37,171 nt of DNA from Verrucomicrobiota bacterium. GTDB taxonomy: Bacteria > Verrucomicrobiota > Verrucomicrobiia > Chthoniobacterales > Terrimicrobiaceae. Below, in pieces: positions 25,600 through 33,598 of the stretch. Location: NCBI GenBank assembly GCA_026398285.1, contig JAPLTI010000158.1:1-37171 (forward strand), given 5' to 3'. The notes under the pieces were generated by a model. The model saw only the letters and a list, made by a program, of their open reading frames with translations. It was not told the DNA's origin and did not search any database. Numbering within the stretch: position 1 is the first letter of the stretch; each line of letters starts with the position of its first letter. Made by a program: the position numbers and the translations under genes.

Positions 25600-28248
25600 A
25601 TGCCTAAAGACAAAGAATCCCTCCGCATCGAAGCCCGCGATTCCGGCAAAGAAGACTGGCAACTCTGGGGCCCCTACCTGAGCGACCGCCAATGGGGCAC
25701 GGTGAGAGAGGATTATTCGGCGGATGGCGACGCTTGGAGCTCGTTTCCGCACGACCACGCCCGCTCGCGCACCTACCGCTGGGGTGAGGATGGACTTCTC
25801 GGCATTTGTGACAAAAACGGGCTGCTGTGCTTTTCCGCCGCGCTCTGGAATGGCAAGGATCCCATTTTAAAAGAACGCGCGTTCGGGCTTTCCAACCCGC
25901 AGGGCAACCACGGTGAGGACATCAAGGACTACTACTACCACCTCGCCAACACGCCCACGCATTCCTTCATGCGCGGCCTCTACAAATACCCGCAGCAGGA
26001 ATTTCCCTATCAGCACCTCATCGAGGAAAATGGACGCCGCTCCCGCCTGGAGAAAGAATACGAGCTGGTCGATACCGGCATTTTCAACGAGAGCCGCTAC
26101 TTCGATGTGTTCTTCGAATACGCCAAGGCAGCGCCGGACGAGATGGCGATCCGGCTGCGTATCGTGAATCGCGGCCCCGTTGCGGCCCCGCTGACCGTTC
26201 TTCCGACACTATGGTTCCGTAACACATGGACATGGGAAGTCGCCCCTGCCTCGAAGCCTGAAATCCGCCTGTTGCCAGATGGCCAGGGCCTCCGCGCGCA
26301 TTCCACCGAACTGGGCGATTACAGCCTCCAAGCCGAGGGTCGGCCGGAGTGGATTTTTACCGACAACGAAACCAACGACCGCCGCCTCTACAATGCTCCA
26401 AACCGCACGCCGTTTGTGAAGGATGCCTTCCATGATTATGTCGTGAGTGGCGCTACCGGCGCGGTGAACCCGGCCCGCATCGGCACCAAGGCCGCAGCAG
26501 TCTACCAACGCACGCTCGCACCCGGTGAGGAGTGGGTGATCCGCCTCCAGCTCGCCCCGAGTTCACAGGAAAAGTCCTTCGATGCGTCCTTCGACACGCT
26601 TTTTGCCGATCGGGAAAAAGAACACCTCGCCCACTTCGAAGCCGTGGTTCCCGGAATGCCCGAGGAATTGTCGCTCGTCATGCGCAGCGCCATTGCCGGC
26701 CTTCTCTGGGGTAAGAAATTTTATTCCTACCAAGTGAACCGCTGGCTCAGCGGCGATCCAACCATGCCGAAACCGCCGGCCGAACGCTGGAAGGGACGCA
26801 ATGTTTTCTGGCAGGAACTTTACGCGAACGATGTCATCTCGATGCCCGATTGTTGGGAATACCCCTACTTCTGCGCTTGGGATCTCATGTTCCAATCCGT
26901 GGCCTTCGCCATCACCGATCCCGCCACCGCGAAGAGACAGAACATGCTGCTTCAAGGCGAGCGCTACACCTCCCCCAGCGCGCAGCAGCCCGCCTACGAA
27001 TGGGAGCTCTCGGATGCCAACCCGCCCATCGGCGGCTGGGCGGCGTGGAGGATTTATTCCATCGAACGCGGAGAAACGGGCACAGGCGACCGCGCCTTTC
27101 TCAAAAAGGCCTTCAACAAACTCCTCCTCAACTACGGCTGGTGGGCGAACCGCGTCGATCAAACGGGAGACAATGTCTTCGAAGGCGGATTCCTCGGACT
27201 CGACAACATCGGCGTGTTCGACCGCCGCTACCCGCTTCCCGACGGCTCGCGCATCGCCCAGAGCGACGGCACGGCTTGGATGGCGACCTTCTCGCTTAAC
27301 ATGCTCAACATCGCCATCGAACTCGCCCACGAGGAGCCGGAGTTCGAGGACATAGCCGACAAATTCCTCAACGATTTCATCTACCTCGCCGCAGCCATCA
27401 ACTCGACAGGCACGGGCGGCCTCGCCTTATGGGACGATGAGGATGGATTTTACTATGATGTCCTACGGCGTCCGGACGGCTCCTCAGCCTACCTCAGAAC
27501 CCGCTCGGTTGCGGGTCTCACCCCTCTCTTCGCGGTGGAGAGCTTCGATCCCGCGACCGTGTTGAAGTTTCCACTCCTGCGCAAACGCTACCAGTGGTTC
27601 GAACAACACCGCCCGCATCTGATGGCGAAACTTCAGCACATCAAGGAAGATGTCGATGGCCGCAAACTCATCTCGCTTGTCCCGCCTGAGCACCTCCGGC
27701 GCATCTGCGAGCGTTTGTTCGATGAATCGGAATTCCTTTCACCGCATGGCATCCGTGCCCTCTCAAAAATCTACGAAGAGCATCCCTACACCTTCACCGA
27801 AGGAGAAAAAACCGAGACGCTCGCCTATAGCCCCGCCGATAGCCCTGTGGCGATGTTCGGGGGCAACTCAAATTGGCGCGGCCCAGTATGGATGCCGATG
27901 AATTATCTCGTCATTGAGTCACTCCAAAAATTCGGCTTTTACTTTGGCGACACATTCAAAGTGGAGTTTCCGACCGGCAGTGGAGTCCAGATGAACCTCT
28001 GGGAGGTTTCCTTGGAACTCGAAAAACGCCTCGTCGGCATATTCACCCGCGACAAAGATGGCCGCCGTCCCTTCAACGGCGGAGTCGATCTTTTCCAAAA
28101 CGATCCCCACTGGCGCGACCTCCTCCTCTTCAACGAATATTTCAACGGCGATAACGGCTCAGGCGTCGGCGCCAGCCACCAAACCGGCTGGACCGCCCTC
28201 GTGGCCAAAATGTGCCGCCAGCTCCACACATTCCAAAAAAACATCTGA
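25600..28248 (+). CDS. Glucosidase, GH63/MGH1-like glycoside hydrolase
   Basis: This large protein of 882 residues has no signal peptide, so it is probably cytoplasmic. The N-terminal half (DSGKEDWQLWGPYLSDRQWG, then EDIKDYYYHLANTPTHSFM) and the C-terminal (alpha/alpha)6 barrel match the bacterial glucosidase family related to GH63 and to mannosylglycerate hydrolase-like MGH1. Barrel signatures are FCAWDLMFQSVAFA, GGFLGLDNIGVFDR and NWRGPVWMPMNYLVIESLQKFG, the last being the GPVW block found near the catalytic base. The Asp of the WDLMF segment is a candidate general acid. The substrate is probably an alpha-glucoside, possibly a compatible solute or storage glycan. It follows the toxin-antitoxin remnant by about 50 bp and seems unrelated to it. 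Confidence 0.88.
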   Translation: MPKDKESLRIEARDSGKEDWQLWGPYLSDRQWGTVREDYSADGDAWSSFPHDHARSRTYRWGEDGLLGICDKNGLLCFSAALWNGKDPILKERAFGLSNPQGNHGEDIKDYYYHLANTPTHSFMRGLYKYPQQEFPYQHLIEENGRRSRLEKEYELVDTGIFNESRYFDVFFEYAKAAPDEMAIRLRIVNRGPVAAPLTVLPTLWFRNTWTWEVAPASKPEIRLLPDGQGLRAHSTELGDYSLQAEGRPEWIFTDNETNDRRLYNAPNRTPFVKDAFHDYVVSGATGAVNPARIGTKAAAVYQRTLAPGEEWVIRLQLAPSSQEKSFDASFDTLFADREKEHLAHFEAVVPGMPEELSLVMRSAIAGLLWGKKFYSYQVNRWLSGDPTMPKPPAERWKGRNVFWQELYANDVISMPDCWEYPYFCAWDLMFQSVAFAITDPATAKRQNMLLQGERYTSPSAQQPAYEWELSDANPPIGGWAAWRIYSIERGETGTGDRAFLKKAFNKLLLNYGWWANRVDQTGDNVFEGGFLGLDNIGVFDRRYPLPDGSRIAQSDGTAWMATFSLNMLNIAIELAHEEPEFEDIADKFLNDFIYLAAAINSTGTGGLALWDDEDGFYYDVLRRPDGSSAYLRTRSVAGLTPLFAVESFDPATVLKFPLLRKRYQWFEQHRPHLMAKLQHIKEDVDGRKLISLVPPEHLRRICERLFDESEFLSPHGIRALSKIYEEHPYTFTEGEKTETLAYSPADSPVAMFGGNSNWRGPVWMPMNYLVIESLQKFGFYFGDTFKVEFPTGSGVQMNLWEVSLELEKRLVGIFTRDKDGRRPFNGGVDLFQNDPHWRDLLLFNEYFNGDNGSGVGASHQTGWTALVAKMCRQLHTFQKNI

Positions 28249-28294
28249 CCTCGGTCGCCACCTCGTGCATCAGAGTTCGAGATGTCTAAAAAAC

Positions 28295-28321
28295 CTCTGT
28301 GTTCTCTGTGAGCTCTGTGGT
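28295..28321. repeat. Three tandem 9-bp units (CTCTGTGNN)
   Basis: CTCTGTGTT, CTCTGTGAG and CTCTGTGGT follow one another in the 98-bp gap between the converging glucosidase and sufE-like genes. No hairpin or coding potential is seen there. Similar CTCTGTG-rich strings occur as dispersed repeats in various genomes; here it may be only a short tandem. Confidence 0.5.
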
Positions 28322-28346
28322 CAATTCCTCGCAGGAAACCCCCGCA

Positions 28347-28808
28347 TCAACCCCCGTGCGGAACCGCAGAGCGTTCGCGGTTCAACCACACGCGGGCGAC
28401 CCCCTTCATGCGGGTGAGAATATAATACACCGTCTGGCTGCGCTGGCGCACGAGTTCCGCACCGACAATTTTCGGCACAAAGTCCGCCGGCACTTCCATG
28501 ATCTCCTCGGGGGTCAGGCCATCCAGCCCCTTGCAAAGAATCGCCGTCATGGCCTTCGTGAGAGTCTGCACCTGCGGGCCAAGCGTAATACGGAAGGCGC
28601 AGTTGCGCTGTGGCGTGACTTTTAAAAACACGCCGACCGTGTCGGTGCATTCTTCATCTTTGCGGATGTCCTCGAGGTCGAAGGTCTCTCCGTCGCGCGG
28701 CCCTTGTTTCATGGCGGCGGCGGCATACGAGATGAGTGACTCGCGCTTTTCGGCATCCGGCAAGGACTCGAAGAGCGCGATGATTTGATTGAGCTTACCG
28801 GGATACAC
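28347..28808 (-). CDS. SufE-like sulfur acceptor protein
   Basis: SufE accepts persulfide sulfur from the cysteine desulfurase SufS and stimulates it for Fe-S cluster assembly. The 153-residue protein has a typical N-terminus (KLNQIIALFESLPDAEKRES), the acceptor Cys54 in DEECTDTVGVFLKV, and the following core PQVQTLTKAMTAILCKGLDGLTPEEIMEVP. The motif around Cys54 differs from the E. coli GCQSQVW but agrees with a SufE variant seen in other phyla. It lies 8 bp downstream of a sulfurtransferase gene on the same strand, so both may handle persulfide sulfur. No sufS is in the window. Confidence 0.85.
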   Translation of the reverse strand: MYPGKLNQIIALFESLPDAEKRESLISYAAAAMKQGPRDGETFDLEDIRKDEECTDTVGVFLKVTPQRNCAFRITLGPQVQTLTKAMTAILCKGLDGLTPEEIMEVPADFVPKIVGAELVRQRSQTVYYILTRMKGVARVWLNRERSAVPHGG

Positions 28809-28816
28809 AGCGTTCC

Positions 28817-29674
28817 CTAGCCTCTCTCGATCGGAGCCCCCACGCGGTTACCCCACTCGGTCCAAGATCCATCGTAGTTGCGGACATTTTTGTAGCCGAG
28901 GAGGTAGGTGAGCACGAACCAAGTGTGGCTCGAACGCTCGCCGATACGGCAGTAGGCCACGACATCCTGCCCGGGTTGCAGACCGGCCTCGTCCTCGTAA
29001 ATCTGGCGGAGTTCGTTCACGCCTTTGAAAGTGGAGTCATCCTTCACAGCCATCTTCCAAGGAACACTGGCCGCGCCGGGGATGTGACCGCCGCGCAGAA
29101 CACCTTCCTGGGGATACTCCGGCATGTGGGTGACCTCACCGCGAAATTCCGCCGGCGACCGCACATCGATGAGCGCCATGCCGGCACGGCTCTGGGCGAG
29201 GGCCTGATCGTAAAACGCGCGGATTTCCGCATCGCAGCGGGTTTCCAGCGGCGTGTAGTGGCCATGCGCAAAGTGCGGCACGGCGCGCGTGAGGTGCCGC
29301 CCCTCGGCGACCCACTTGTCGCGTCCGCCGTCCATGATTTTCACTTTCGTGTGACCAAACAGCCGGAAGACCCAAAGCGCGTAGCAGGCCCACCAGTTCG
29401 ACTTGTCACCGTAGAAAATGACCGTCGTGTCGTTCGAAATGCCATTGCGTTCGCACAACGCCGAGAATTGCTGCGGAGTGATGTAGTCGCGGATCGTCTG
29501 GTCCTGCAAATCCGAGCGCCAGTCGATATGCACCGCGCCCTGAATATGGCCGGTATCGTAGAGCAGGATGTCCTCGTTGCTTTCGACAATTCTGACATGT
29601 GGATCCGCAAGGTGTCCTTCAACCCACTCGGTGGTGACGAGGGCCTCAGGATGCGCGTAGTTTTTATCGCTCAT
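28817..29674 (-). CDS. Sulfurtransferase (two rhodanese domains)
   Basis: The 285-residue protein is a tandem rhodanese. The first, inactive domain (about 10-140: VRIVESNEDILLYDTGHIQGAVHID) has no catalytic Cys. The second has the active loop at Cys242 (AYCRIGERSS), the CRxGxR form of thiosulfate sulfurtransferase (3-mercaptopyruvate enzymes usually have CGxGVT). The C-terminal YDGSWTEWGN is characteristic of the family. There is no signal peptide. It is co-transcribed with the SufE-like gene, which suggests sulfane sulfur supply rather than cyanide detoxification. It is divergent from the GYF gene, with 154 bp between. Confidence 0.92.
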   Translation of the reverse strand: MSDKNYAHPEALVTTEWVEGHLADPHVRIVESNEDILLYDTGHIQGAVHIDWRSDLQDQTIRDYITPQQFSALCERNGISNDTTVIFYGDKSNWWACYALWVFRLFGHTKVKIMDGGRDKWVAEGRHLTRAVPHFAHGHYTPLETRCDAEIRAFYDQALAQSRAGMALIDVRSPAEFRGEVTHMPEYPQEGVLRGGHIPGAASVPWKMAVKDDSTFKGVNELRQIYEDEAGLQPGQDVVAYCRIGERSSHTWFVLTYLLGYKNVRNYDGSWTEWGNRVGAPIERG

Positions 29675-29828
29675 ATACGGTCAAAATAAAGATTCGCCGC
29701 CGCTGTGCAAGCCAGACGGGAGCCAATCTCGAAAAAGGCAGCGCACGAAGGCACGATCTGAACGGGCAGTAGCCGTCTTTCGCATTGGCGATTTCAGACG
29801 CGATCTGCTTAAGTCTCGCCTCGATCAA

Positions 29829-30692
29829 ATGGTTTATTTTGTCCTCCACAACGACGCACAGGAAGGCCCATACGAGACAGCGGATGTAAAACGCCTGCTT
29901 CGCGAGGGCCGCTACGCCCCCGAGAATCTGTGCTGGCGCGAAGGCTGGGAGGACTGGCGTCCGCTCTCATCCGTGATCGGCATGGTGGCAAAATCCACCG
30001 ACTCCGGGGAAGACACCCAACCCGCCGAAAACCAGCCAGCCTCATACGAACCCGAAATTTCCGCACCGCCGGTTCCTTGGCAACAAGAACGGACCGGTCG
30101 TGTTGAGAAACGGGTCGTGCTGTTAGTGGTCCTTGTTTTGTTGCTGGGAGCAGTTTCCATCGTTCTCGGTCTCCTCTTGTTCGATTCGCAATCCCACATC
30201 AAGCGGGAGGCGGAACCAGCCGTATCACGCGCCGAACTGGAACGCGGCTTACTCGAGGCAAGCGTAACCCTGCGAGGCCCACAAGCCGCAGATGAAATCC
30301 GGACATGGGTGACCTACGAAGACGCCACGACAAATCGCCCCGTTGCGGTCTCCCGCGCGAACATCCTCATCTATCCCGAAGCAATGGTCGCCGATGTCTT
30401 AAGCACTCCGGCTGTCGGCGGCGCCTCCGAAATGATGTTGCGCCTCCAATCCTCGCTGCCCCCACCCTGGCGCGAAACCATCACCGATTCAAACGGCGTC
30501 GCCTCTGTGAGCGGCATCCAGCCCGGCAAATACATCATCATCGTCTTCGCCCAAAAAACCGGCCAAGCCGAACCCGAAAACTACTTCTGGGTCGCCAGCC
30601 GCGAACTCGACGAGCACCCCTCCCAGTCCCTCATCTTCTCCGAAAAAAACGCAACCACACCCAAAAGCGTTGATTTCATCATCATAAAATAG
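29829..30692 (+). CDS. GYF-domain membrane protein with carboxypeptidase-regulatory-like C-terminus
   Basis: The 287-residue protein opens with a GYF_2 domain (about 1-50: VYFVLHNDAQEGPYETADVK, then CWREGWEDWRPL). An acidic linker and a single transmembrane segment (about 96-118, VVLLVVLVLLLGAVSIVLGLL) follow, then a roughly 165-residue outer part. That part ends in a carboxypeptidase-regulatory-like stretch (GVASVSGIQPGKYIIIVFAQKTG). GYF_2 domains bind proline-rich peptides and are common at the N-terminus of bacterial membrane proteins. With the GYF domain inside and the rest outside, it could be a scaffold. I cannot assign a specific role. It converges on the permease genes with a 6-bp gap. 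Confidence 0.8.
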   Translation: MVYFVLHNDAQEGPYETADVKRLLREGRYAPENLCWREGWEDWRPLSSVIGMVAKSTDSGEDTQPAENQPASYEPEISAPPVPWQQERTGRVEKRVVLLVVLVLLLGAVSIVLGLLLFDSQSHIKREAEPAVSRAELERGLLEASVTLRGPQAADEIRTWVTYEDATTNRPVAVSRANILIYPEAMVADVLSTPAVGGASEMMLRLQSSLPPPWRETITDSNGVASVSGIQPGKYIIIVFAQKTGQAEPENYFWVASRELDEHPSQSLIFSEKNATTPKSVDFIIIK

Positions 30693-30698
30693 CCCCCC

Positions 30699-31592
30699 TC
30701 ACCGCGCCTTGCTGTCGAAAGCATCCCGCAGGGCGTCGCCAAGGAAGTTCAACGCGAGGAGAGCAAGAGCCATCGAGGCCGCCGGAAAAACAAGGAGCCA
30801 CCAGAAACTGCGGACAGGATTGATCGCGCCTGCCCCATCAGCCAGGAGCGAACCCCAGCTCGCCTGCGGCGCCTGGATTCCAAGCCCCAGAAAACTCAGG
30901 AACGACTCATCGATGATGACCGCCGGAATAGTGAGGGTGAGATAAACCAGGATGATGCCGGCAAGATTCGGCAGCAGGTGACGGGTTAGGATTTTGACAT
31001 GCGACTGCCCGAGCGCGCGGGCTGCTGTGACGAATTGGCGTTCCTTGAGCGAGAGCACCTGACCGCGCACGATGCGGGCCATCGTGAGCCATTCGATGAA
31101 GCCCAGCGTGAGGATCAAAATCGCAATGCGGGACGACTCCACACGCCACTCGAGGCCCTCTCGGTTCGCCCACTCTTGAAGCCCGGCATTGAAAGCATTG
31201 ATCGCGATCAAAATGAAAATCAACCGCGGAACCGAGTAGAGGATGTCCACGAAGCGCATCATGAGCGCATCGGTGCGTCCACCGGCATAACCCGCAACCA
31301 GTCCCCAGGCGGTGCCAATGAAAAGACTCACCACCGCGCCGCACAGGCCGACCAGAAGCGAGATACGGCCACCGGTCAGAACACGGTAGAGCAAGTCGCG
31401 GCCATTCAAATCTGTGCCGAAGGGATGCTCCCACGAGGGCGGCGCGTATTGGTTCGGACCGGGTTCGCCGAGAGCGGATGGCATGAAAAATGGCCCGGCG
31501 ACACAGGCGAGAACCATGAATGCCAGAAACACCGCAGAGAGCACGGCGGCGGGATTTTTTCGGACTCGCTGAAAGACGCGCGGATCAAGCAT
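30699..31592 (-). CDS. ABC transporter permease, DppC/OppC type
   Basis: This is one of two permease subunits of a peptide/nickel-type importer. The start at 31592 gives MLDPRVFQRVRKNPAAVLS, an N-terminus typical of the OppC_N domain, and avoids a longer frame that lies inside the upstream permease gene. Family blocks are the N-terminal helix (LSAVFLAFMVLACVAGPFF), HPFGTDLNGRDLLYRVLTGGR, and the ATPase-contacting EAA-type loop (VTAARALGQSHVKILTRHLLPN). Six hydrophobic segments can be counted. It overlaps the DppB-type gene by 8 bp. No substrate-binding protein and no ATPase genes lie nearby. Confidence 0.92.
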   Translation of the reverse strand: MLDPRVFQRVRKNPAAVLSAVFLAFMVLACVAGPFFMPSALGEPGPNQYAPPSWEHPFGTDLNGRDLLYRVLTGGRISLLVGLCGAVVSLFIGTAWGLVAGYAGGRTDALMMRFVDILYSVPRLIFILIAINAFNAGLQEWANREGLEWRVESSRIAILILTLGFIEWLTMARIVRGQVLSLKERQFVTAARALGQSHVKILTRHLLPNLAGIILVYLTLTIPAVIIDESFLSFLGLGIQAPQASWGSLLADGAGAINPVRSFWWLLVFPAASMALALLALNFLGDALRDAFDSKAR

Positions 31593-32520
31593 GGGATTTG
31601 ATTCGCGGGTCAAGGAACCCGTAGGCCAGATCAACGAGGAGATTGAAAAAAACCAACATCGCGCAATAGACGATCACCATCCCGCCGAGAAGGAATCCAT
31701 CGCGATTCAGAATGGAATGCACAAAAAATCCGCCCGCGCCGGGGATATTGAAAACGGTTTCGACGACGATGGATCCTGTGAGCAGGTGCGCAGCAAGCGG
31801 CCCCAGATACGAGACCACGGGCAGGATGGCGATACGCAACGCGTGGCGATAGACGACGGTGGATTCCTTCAGGCCCTTCGCTCGTGCCGTCCGCACAAAA
31901 TCCATCTGCAGAGTCTCGACCATGCTCCCGCGCATGAGACGCGCGATCACCGCCGCCGCTGGAGCAGCCAGCGTGAGCGCGGGAAGAATCAAATGCGAAA
32001 ATCCACCCCAGCCCCCGGCCGGCAACCATCCGAGCGTGAGGGCGAACACAAGAATCAAAAGCGGGCCGATGATGTAAGACGGCAACGAAATCGCTGCCAG
32101 CGCAAGAAACATCGCTCCGAAGTCCCGCCAAGTATGGCGATACATCGCCGCCAGCGTCCCAATCCAAACACCAGCGAATGTTGCAAGCAAAAAGGCCGCC
32201 CCACCGAGCGCCAGTGTGACCGGCAATGTCTGCGCGAGGATTTCATTCACCGAGCGGTTGCGATACTTCGTGGAAAGCCGCAAATCCCCGCGCAACAAAT
32301 CGCCAATGTAGCCCGTGTATTGCTGCCACAGCGTCCCATCGAGTTTGTATTTCGCCAAAAGCTGCTTCTCAATCGCCTCCGGAATCTTCCTCTCCCCGTC
32401 AAACGGCCCGCCCGGCGACGCCCGGATCAACAGAAAAGTGATCGACACAACGCAGAACAAAACCACAAGCAGCGAAACAAGGCGTTTTGATAGGAGAGCA
32501 AGCATGGTGCGCAGGCCCAA
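31585..32520 (-). CDS. ABC transporter permease, DppB/OppB type
   Basis: This partner permease has 311 residues. The N-terminal membrane helix (LVSLLVVLFCVVSITFLLIRASPGGPF, read in parts) and the large loop with YGYIGDLLRGDLRLSTKYRNR-type sequence are OppB hallmarks; the EAA-type loop is RTARAKGLKESTVVYRHAL. A TTG at 32520 has AAGGA five bases upstream, while an ATG at 32505 would be the conventional start; both keep the whole domain. It is the first gene of a two-gene unit. The genes for the binding protein and the OppD/OppF ATPases are not seen, so the transporter must be completed from elsewhere or is a remnant. Peptide or nickel import is a family-level guess. Confidence 0.92.
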   Translation of the reverse strand: MGLRTMLALLSKRLVSLLVVLFCVVSITFLLIRASPGGPFDGERKIPEAIEKQLLAKYKLDGTLWQQYTGYIGDLLRGDLRLSTKYRNRSVNEILAQTLPVTLALGGAAFLLATFAGVWIGTLAAMYRHTWRDFGAMFLALAAISLPSYIIGPLLILVFALTLGWLPAGGWGGFSHLILPALTLAAPAAAVIARLMRGSMVETLQMDFVRTARAKGLKESTVVYRHALRIAILPVVSYLGPLAAHLLTGSIVVETVFNIPGAGGFFVHSILNRDGFLLGGMVIVYCAMLVFFNLLVDLAYGFLDPRIKSHA

Positions 32521-32616
32521 AAAAATCCTTGAGCCAGATCCGCAAGTCCTACCGCAACGAACCGCAAAACACCACCACCCACTGCACCCGCTGCCTCACA
32601 GTCTGCAAAAGCGGCG

Positions 32617-32652
32617 AACCAAAAATTTGGACGATCGTCCAAATTTTTGGTT
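32617..32652. repeat. Perfect 36-bp palindrome
   Basis: Both 18-bp halves are exact reverse complements; the first half is AACCAAAAATTTGGACGA. There is no loop between them. It lies in the 257-bp non-coding gap between the converging ends of nothing in particular: the Abi-like gene ends 126 bp to its right and the DppB gene starts about 97 bp to its left. It could be a protein-binding site, a transcript-ending hairpin or a mobile-element trace. Confidence 0.9.
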
Positions 32653-32777
32653 TGGCGAGAAAGGCGAGAGCGATGGTTTTGGTTCTTTGGTTTGCGTTGA
32701 AGCGGGGGAACCAGCGATGCGAACTTCGTTTGCAATCCTCTCACAGTTTGGCTGAAAACAACGAAGAGGAGGTATGA

Positions 32778-33470
32778 TTATTTGGCTGGCCAATGGTGCC
32801 GGAGTTTTTCGATCCAAGGATCCAGCCCGTCAGCGCGTGTCTGGGAATAGCGGTCCAGTGCCTCGGCTAACTCGCGCAGTTCGGGTGCGATCCAGCCGAT
32901 TACTTCCAAAAGCGATGCGTGTTGTTCATCAAGATTTGTCCAGTGAATGATGCGCTCGTGGTGGAAGGCGCGGTTGCGGAGTTCACGCAAACGAGTCAAG
33001 CGGCGGTTCAGAGTCTGGAGGTCTCGCTGGGACTTGGGTGCGGCACAAAAGGTGAGGGTGGCGATGTGAACGATGTCCCGGCTCTGTGCATAATGCTTGT
33101 TGAAAAAGGCAGTCCAAAATCCAAAGGTCAGCTCCGCAACCATCCTCCCCGGAGATACGGGTTTGCTCAGGCGTTGAAGGTTCTCTTTGGCATTGGAAAT
33201 TTGACTTTTCTGGGTCTTGGTGAGCAATTCGTAGCAGGCACTCTTGTCATACCACTGCGCGGTGAGGAAATGGTTTTCCAGAGCCCTTTGAAGTGCGTTA
33301 CGCAGTCCCACCTCCACCATTTGCAGCGGCGAGTAAAGAGACTCGCAAAGCGCCATATTCCAAAGGTAGCGTGCAAGCGTGATGTGCGGCTCGGCTTGAT
33401 CCTGACGATAGGCCTCAAGTCTCTCTGCTGCCAGAGCTGGTTTAAGATTTTCAAAAAAGACCGTATTCAT
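32778..33470 (-). CDS. Abi-like HEPN protein (Abi_2 / AbiD/AbiF family)
   Basis: The 230-residue protein is of the Abi_2 family, known from abortive-infection phage defence. The N-terminal block (FENLKPALAAERLEAYRQ, then ALCESLYSPLQMVEVGLRNAL) and middle block (GRMVAELTFGFWTAFFNKHY) are typical. The HEPN signature is Arg165-x4-His170 in ELRNRAFHHERI, the catalytic R-x4-6-H of HEPN ribonucleases. It is probably a soluble RNA-cutting effector. Family members often stand alone or beside a structured RNA. Here the 5' side holds a nested stem-loop and the 3' side a 36-bp palindrome. It is bounded by unrelated genes, so it looks acquired. Defence activity is inferred from family only. Confidence 0.85.
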   Translation of the reverse strand: MNTVFFENLKPALAAERLEAYRQDQAEPHITLARYLWNMALCESLYSPLQMVEVGLRNALQRALENHFLTAQWYDKSACYELLTKTQKSQISNAKENLQRLSKPVSPGRMVAELTFGFWTAFFNKHYAQSRDIVHIATLTFCAAPKSQRDLQTLNRRLTRLRELRNRAFHHERIIHWTNLDEQHASLLEVIGWIAPELRELAEALDRYSQTRADGLDPWIEKLRHHWPAK

Positions 33471-33510
33471 TCTTGCTTACCAGAATAATTGAGGAAGAGT
33501 AATCGAGTGC

Positions 33511-33559
33511 ACCCCGGGTGCCCTTCTCCCGTCCTTTGCGACGGTGTAGGGTCCGGGGT
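33511..33559 (+). terminator. Nested stem-loop followed by a T-tract, upstream of the Abi-like gene
   Basis: Outer arms ACCCCGG (33511-33517) and CCGGGGT (33553-33559), middle arms CCCT (33521-33524) and AGGG (33548-33551), and inner arms CCGTC (33529-33533) and GACGG (33540-33544) around CTTTGC make one long interrupted hairpin. On the plus strand it is followed by TTCTTTTTTT, the form of an intrinsic terminator. Both neighbouring genes, however, are on the minus strand. On that strand it is a structured leader 40 bp before the Abi-like start, without a T-tract. Confidence 0.5.
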
Positions 33560-33569
33560 TTCTTTTTTT

Positions 33570-33598
33570 CAGGCTTTGCCTCAACCCCTCAAAGCCTG
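33570..33598. repeat. 9-bp inverted repeat at the end of the aminotransferase gene
   Basis: CAGGCTTTG (33570-33578) and CAAAGCCTG (33590-33598) are exact inverted copies with an 11-bp loop. It covers the last codons of the DegT-type gene and the bases just after its stop. On the minus strand it is followed by A rather than T residues, so it is not a standard terminator for that gene. It may stabilise the 3' end. Confidence 0.55.

Noticed and set aside
28295..28321. CRISPR-like tandem repeat
   Set aside because: The units are only 9 bp, contiguous and without spacers; no cas genes are in the window.
32487..32777. Plus-strand open frame through the 36-bp palindrome
   Set aside because: The product has no recognisable features and its middle is dictated by the palindrome; the opposite strand gives equally open but unrelated frames.
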